A DNA stretch of 64,000 nt from Chelatococcus sp. (lineage in GTDB: Bacteria; Pseudomonadota; Alphaproteobacteria; Rhizobiales; Beijerinckiaceae): positions 26,225 through 90,224 of the forward strand of contig QFQY01000039.1 in NCBI GenBank assembly GCA_003248805.1, written 5' to 3'. The notes under the pieces were generated by a model that was given only the letters and a program-made list of their open reading frames with translations, searched no databases and had not been told where the DNA came from. The translations under genes were made by a program, and so were the position numbers. Positions 60,445-64,000 of this stretch are shown in pieces. Position 1 is the stretch's first letter. Each line of letters opens with the position of its first letter.

Positions 60445-61476
60445 TCAGCGCGGCGAGGACTTGACCTCGGCGTCGAACTTCCGCAGCAGGCGCGAGCGTT
60501 CGGCCGGCTGGCCCCAGCGCGGGGTATCGTAGTCGAGCAGCTTCATCTCGGCGAATTTCGGCGCGTCGGGAGACAGTTCCGAGCCCTTGTTCGACGGAAT
60601 CGAGTTGATCTTGAGCTTCGCGTTGATGTTCTGCGCCTCGGGCGACAGGGTGAAGTCGACGAAGCGGCGGGCCGCCTCGGGGTTTCTGCCGCCCTTGATG
60701 ATCGAGACCGAGCCGGTCTCGTAGCCCGTGCCCTCGCAGGGGGCGACGGTCTCGATCGGCGCGCCCTGCAGCTTCTGCGTCAGCATGTCGTGGATGAAGG
60801 CGATGCCGACCGCCGTCTCGCCGAGCGCGGTCGCCTTCACGGGGGCGATGCCGGACTTGGTGTACTGGTTGATGTTCTTGTGCAGGGCCTTGAGGTACTC
60901 GAAGCCCTTCTCCTCGCCCAGGCGCTGCACCGTGGTGGCGAGGAAGACATAGGCCGTGCCCGAGGAGCTCGGGTCGGCGATCTGGACCTCGTCGCGGAAC
61001 TTCGGGTCGAGCAGGTCGGCCCAGCATTTCGGCGCCGGAATGCCGCGCTTCTTCAGGATCTCGGTGTTGTAGCCGATGCCGAGCGCGCCGAGATAGATGC
61101 CGGAGGTGCGGTACTTCGACTGCTCGGCGTGGCGCTGCGCCCAGTCCAGGAGTTCCGGCAGACGCGGCGACTTGTACGCCTCGAGCAGCCCCTCGTCCGC
61201 CGCCTGCAGATGGGGCTCGCCCGGCCCGCCCCACCACACGTCGCCGCGCGGGTTCGAAGCTTCCGCCTTCACCTGCGCATAGACCTCGCCGGTGCTCTTG
61301 CGCACCATCGCGACCTTGGTGCCGGTCGCCTTCTCGAACATCGCCGCGCCCTCGCGGCACTGCTCCTCCAGGATGGAGCAATAGACGGTGAGCTGCTCCT
61401 GGGCAGCGACAGGCGCCGTGGACATGAGCGCCCCGGCGAAAAGGCCGAGCGCGACGGCGCGATGAACGACGGACAT
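60445..61476 (-). CDS. Ferric-iron-type ABC transporter substrate-binding protein, orphan
   Basis: A 343 aa periplasmic receptor with a signal peptide ending near APVAAQ. LTVYCSILEEQCREGAAMFEKATG is the start of a FbpA/FutA/AfuA-like fold, and AEASNPRGDVWWGGPGEPH follows. Typical Tyr ligands for iron are not obvious at the usual C-terminal YY, so phosphonate, thiamine or sugar-phosphate binding, as in relatives, is possible. No permease or ATPase gene is adjacent. A GAGG site precedes the ATG at 61476. It lies between the urease genes. Confidence 0.83.
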   Translation of the reverse strand: MSVVHRAVALGLFAGALMSTAPVAAQEQLTVYCSILEEQCREGAAMFEKATGTKVAMVRKSTGEVYAQVKAEASNPRGDVWWGGPGEPHLQAADEGLLEAYKSPRLPELLDWAQRHAEQSKYRTSGIYLGALGIGYNTEILKKRGIPAPKCWADLLDPKFRDEVQIADPSSSGTAYVFLATTVQRLGEEKGFEYLKALHKNINQYTKSGIAPVKATALGETAVGIAFIHDMLTQKLQGAPIETVAPCEGTGYETGSVSIIKGGRNPEAARRFVDFTLSPEAQNINAKLKINSIPSNKGSELSPDAPKFAEMKLLDYDTPRWGQPAERSRLLRKFDAEVKSSPR

Positions 61477-61559
61477 GGGTGCTTCCTCGACAAGTTTCTT
61501 TGCCGACGAAATGCCGGAGAGGCGCCCCGGCGTCAATCACGGCGGCATGAGGCGCGCGC

Positions 61560-62456
61560 TCAGTGTGCCCGGACCGCGCGGCCCGGCACGCGCGGGGCCT
61601 GTGTCAGGCGGTCCCCGCTTTCGCTGAGGAGATCCGCGAGCGCGACCGCGGCGCCCCGCAGGACTCGCGATGAGCCGACGAGGACGAACTCGACGTCGCC
61701 GAGGTCGGGCAGGCCGCCCGCAGCGGACACATCGACCAGTCCGGCCGGCATCAGCCGGCGCGAATGCGGCATGATACCGAGACCGGCATGCACCGCCGCG
61801 CAAAGGCCGCTGAGGCTGCCCGAGGTCGAGGCGATGCGCCAGGCGCGGCCGGCACCGTCGAGCGCCTGGATCGCGATCTCGCGCGTGACGCTGGGTGGGG
61901 GGTAGAGCACCAGCGGGACGGGCTCGTCCGGGGCGGGCGGCGAGCCGGCGCCGACCCAGGCGATGTCGTCGTGCAGCACGGATCGGCCGCGCCCGTCCCC
62001 CTCGCGGCGCTTGCAGAAGATCAGGTCCAGCGCGCCGTGGTCGAGCGCCTCGTAGAGGTTCTCGCTCAGGCCCACGGTCAGTTCGACATCGACCTGCGGC
62101 TGCTCGCGCACGAAGTCGCGGAGCAGGTTCGGCAGGCCGGACAGCACGAAATCCTCGGAAGCGCCGAAGCGCAGGCGCTCGCGCGTCCTCGCCCCGTCGA
62201 AGAAGCGGCGGGCGCTGGCATCGAGAGCGAGGATGCGCCGGGCGAAGTCCAGCATGGCGTTGCCGTCCGCGGTCGGCGCCAGCGAATGCGTGTCGCGGTG
62301 GAGAAGCCGGCGCCCGGCCGCGGCCTCCAGCTTCCGGACATGGAGGCTCACGGTCGGCTGGCTCAGCCCGAGCCTGACGGCCGCGCGACCGAAGCCGCCT
62401 TCCTCGACGACGCTGACGAAGCTGAGCAGGAGCACGGGATCGAAAGGTTGCGGCAT
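61560..62456 (-). CDS. LysR-family transcriptional regulator
   Basis: A 298 aa regulator. The winged-helix part is LLLSFVSVVEEGGFGRAAVRLGLSQPTVSLHVRKLEAAAGRRLLHRD, followed by a linker helix and the two-lobed effector domain (RLRFGASEDFVLSGLPNLLRDF onward). The start at 62456 lies 7 bp from a 25-bp palindrome, the likely binding site. It is divergent from a BASS-family transporter gene, the classic arrangement for control of that gene by the regulator. Confidence 0.92.
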   Translation of the reverse strand: MPQPFDPVLLLSFVSVVEEGGFGRAAVRLGLSQPTVSLHVRKLEAAAGRRLLHRDTHSLAPTADGNAMLDFARRILALDASARRFFDGARTRERLRFGASEDFVLSGLPNLLRDFVREQPQVDVELTVGLSENLYEALDHGALDLIFCKRREGDGRGRSVLHDDIAWVGAGSPPAPDEPVPLVLYPPPSVTREIAIQALDGAGRAWRIASTSGSLSGLCAAVHAGLGIMPHSRRLMPAGLVDVSAAGGLPDLGDVEFVLVGSSRVLRGAAVALADLLSESGDRLTQAPRVPGRAVRAH

Positions 62457-62463
62457 GCGGCAC

Positions 62464-62488
62464 CTGTCATTGCAAATTGCAATGACAG
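62464..62488. promoter_or_regulatory. Perfect 25-bp palindrome, probable LysR binding site
   Basis: Arms CTGTCATTGCAA (62464-62475) and TTGCAATGACAG (62477-62488) are exact reverse complements around a single A. The element lies 7 bp before the LysR start and 70 bp before the transporter start, where one site could repress the regulator and activate the transporter. Confidence 0.75.
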
Positions 62489-62558
62489 TTAGCACAACCC
62501 CTCGCCTTCCATAATGACCATCGCAGGACGATAACTGGCGCATCATGAGGTATCCGCC

Positions 62559-63563
62559 ATGCAAGCCCTGCTGACCCGCTTCCTGCCCGACCGCTTCATC
62601 ATGGCGCTGCTCGCCACGGTCGCGCTCGCCTCCGTCCTCCCGGCCCAGGGCGAGGTCGCGCATGGGCTCGGCATCGTGACCAAGCTCGCCATCGCCCTGC
62701 TGTTCTTCCTGTACGGGTCGAGACTGGCCCCGCAGGCCGCAATCGCGGGGCTGAAGCACTGGCGACTGCACGGCTTCGTGCTGCTGGCGACCTTCGCCGC
62801 GTTTCCCGCCGTGATGCTGCTCCTACGCGCCCTCGTGCCCTCCGCCCTGTCCCCGGACCTCTGGACCGGCATGATCTTCCTGTCGGTCCTGCCCTCGACG
62901 GTCCAGTCCTCGATCGCCTTCACCTCGATCGCCGGCGGAAACGTGCCGGCGGCACTGTGCGCGGCCTCGGCCTCCAACCTGATCGGGATCGTGCTGACGC
63001 CGCTTCTCGCCGCGCTGCTGCTGACCACGCAGGGGCAGGCCTTCTCGCTGGGCGCCATCGGCGACATCGTGCTGCAATTGCTGGTGCCGTTCCTGGCCGG
63101 CCAGTTGCTGCGGCCCTGGCTCGGCGGCTTCATCGCCCGCCACAAGCCCGTGCTCGGGCTCGTCGACCGAGGCTCGATCCTGCTCGTGGTCTATGCCGCG
63201 TTCAGCGAAGGCGTGACCGAGGGCATCTGGACGCAGATCAGCCTCGATCAGCTCGGCGCGCTGTTCGCGATCAACGCCGTGCTGCTGGCCGTCATGCTGG
63301 TCGGCTCGCGCCAACTCGCCCGCGCCTGCGGCTTCTCACGCGAGGACGAGATCACCATCGTCTTCTGCGGCTCGAAGAAGAGCCTCGCCAGCGGCGTGCC
63401 GATCGCGGCGATCCTGTTCGGCGGCCAGCAGATCGGCCTCGTCGTGCTGCCGGTGATGCTGTTCCACCAGCTCCAGCTCATCGTCTGCGCGGTGATGGCG
63501 AAGCGCTATGCGGCGCAGCGGACTGAGACGGACATCAACAGCGAGGCGGCGGCTCGTGCCTAG
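62559..63563 (+). CDS. BASS-family (bile acid:sodium symporter-like) transporter
   Basis: A 334 aa membrane protein with about ten helices, close to the YfeH group. Signature elements are LPSTVQSSIAFTSIAGGNVPAALCAASASNLIGIVLTP, containing the crossover-type conserved region, and FCGSKKSLASGVPIAAILF. The substrate is probably an organic anion; bile acids themselves are unlikely. A GAGG site precedes the ATG. It is divergent from the LysR gene and followed by a repeat element before ureC. Confidence 0.88.
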   Translation: MQALLTRFLPDRFIMALLATVALASVLPAQGEVAHGLGIVTKLAIALLFFLYGSRLAPQAAIAGLKHWRLHGFVLLATFAAFPAVMLLLRALVPSALSPDLWTGMIFLSVLPSTVQSSIAFTSIAGGNVPAALCAASASNLIGIVLTPLLAALLLTTQGQAFSLGAIGDIVLQLLVPFLAGQLLRPWLGGFIARHKPVLGLVDRGSILLVVYAAFSEGVTEGIWTQISLDQLGALFAINAVLLAVMLVGSRQLARACGFSREDEITIVFCGSKKSLASGVPIAAILFGGQQIGLVVLPVMLFHQLQLIVCAVMAKRYAAQRTETDINSEAAARA

Positions 63564-63575
63564 AATCGAGAGGCT

Positions 63576-63652
63576 CGTCATGCTCGGGCTCGACCCGAGC
63601 ATCTCTTGCCGGAGATTCTCGGGTCTGCGCTTCGCTCCGCCCGAGAATGACG
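63576..63652. repeat. Double-hairpin intergenic repeat
   Basis: Outer CGTCA (63576-63580) and TGACG (63648-63652) enclose two hairpins. The first is ATGCTCGGG/CCCGAGCAT (63580-63602) and the second ATTCTCGGG/CCCGAGAAT (63615-63648). Repeats of this composition are common in Hyphomicrobiales genomes. It sits between the transporter and ureC 3' ends and may terminate both. Confidence 0.75.
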
Positions 63653-63659
63653 GCTGCCG

Positions 63660-64000
63660 TCAGAACAGGAAGTAGCGCTGCGCCAGCGGCAGTTCCTTCG
63701 CGGGCTCGCAGACGAGCAATTCGCCATCCGCCACCACGGCGTAGGTCTCCGGGTCGATCCGGATGTCCGGCGTGGCGTCGTTGTGGATCATGCTCTTCTT
63801 GGAGATGCCGCCGCGCGTGTTCTCCACAGCGACCATTTCCTTCTCGGTGCCGAGCCGGTTCTTCAGACCGTTCGCCATCGCGGCCTGCGAGACGAAGACC
63901 AGCGAGGTCGAGGTCACGGCCTTGCCGAAGGCGCCGAACATCGGCCGGTAATGCACCGGCTGCGGCGTCGGGATCGAGGCGTTGGGATCGCCCATCGGCG
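63660..64000 (-). CDS. ureC: Urease alpha subunit, 3' end only
   Basis: The C-terminal 110 or so residues of the catalytic urease subunit are present; the rest lies beyond the right edge. MGDPNASIPTPQPVHYRPMFGAFG is a highly conserved UreC block, followed by RGGISKKSMIHNDATPDIRIDPETY and the end LPLAQRYFLF. UreC hydrolyses urea at a di-nickel centre. The accessory genes ureE, ureF and ureG lie 3.3 kb further along the same strand, separated by three unrelated genes. Confidence 0.93.
   Translation of the reverse strand, partial: PMGDPNASIPTPQPVHYRPMFGAFGKAVTSTSLVFVSQAAMANGLKNRLGTEKEMVAVENTRGGISKKSMIHNDATPDIRIDPETYAVVADGELLVCEPAKELPLAQRYFLF

Overview
The window is 64 kb of GC-rich DNA, densely coded on both strands. 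Codon use, Tat-type signal peptides, tripartite tricarboxylate and TRAP-type binding proteins, a cobalamin pathway and typical intergenic palindromes point to an alphaproteobacterium of the Hyphomicrobiales; a Bosea-like genus is my guess from gene content, not a proven assignment. It reads as ordinary chromosome: one tRNA, no phage, no transposase, no CRISPR array.

Layout. 1-2.8 kb: the start of a VapB-like antitoxin gene with two palindromes in front of it, glutathione reductase, and an O-antigen ligase-type membrane protein. 3-8.7 kb: a tripartite tricarboxylate transporter (tctC, tctB, tctA), a D-2-hydroxyacid dehydrogenase and an amino acid permease. 8.7-12.9 kb: a DUF2059 protein, rpiA, a gabD-type dehydrogenase, phosphoglycolate phosphatase and tRNA-Val(CAC). 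13-17 kb: a GGDEF-EAL protein, an atypical transcarbamylase and a DMT exporter, all on the minus strand and tightly packed. 17.3-19.5 kb: an L,D-transpeptidase broken by an internal deletion, a DUF971 protein and moaA. 19.6-22.4 kb: three overlapping genes of unknown function (a four-helix membrane protein, a membrane/coiled-coil protein, an anchored VWA-like protein), facing a soluble chemoreceptor-like protein with a PilZ domain. 24.5-29.5 kb: an amine oxidase with two exporters, a 3-hydroxyisobutyrate-dehydrogenase-like enzyme and methionine aminopeptidase. 29.5-37.8 kb: a polar amino acid ABC importer without its ATPase, an MFS exporter, a spermidine-synthase-like methyltransferase, a ureohydrolase coupled to a secreted protein, an orphan TRAP binding protein and a short porin-like protein. 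37.8-49 kb: small enzymes, a histidine kinase, ddl, divergent cobT and cobS, TauE/SafE, an SMP-30-type lactonase and an SRPBCC protein whose ArsR partner is reduced to a stub.

50-57.5 kb is a clear physiological unit: a GbsR/MarR-type regulator, cydD, cydC, cydA, cydB and the small subunit cydX, joined by overlaps or short gaps. A FixK/FNR-like box lies upstream and a strong bidirectional terminator downstream. It should make the low-oxygen cytochrome bd oxidase together with its assembly exporter.

57.6-64 kb is the urease region on the minus strand. The 3' end of ureC lies at the window edge and ureE-ureF-ureG-hupE/ureJ lie further downstream, but a plus-strand BASS-family transporter, a LysR regulator, a lone ferric-iron-type binding protein and a repeat element sit between ureC and ureE. 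UreE has an exceptionally long histidine tail.

The best candidates for something undescribed are the three-gene membrane/VWA-like cassette at 19.6-22.4 kb and the coupled non-canonical transcarbamylase plus exporter at 13.1-15.0 kb. No domain or database search could be run, so all names rest on motifs, length, hydrophobicity and context.
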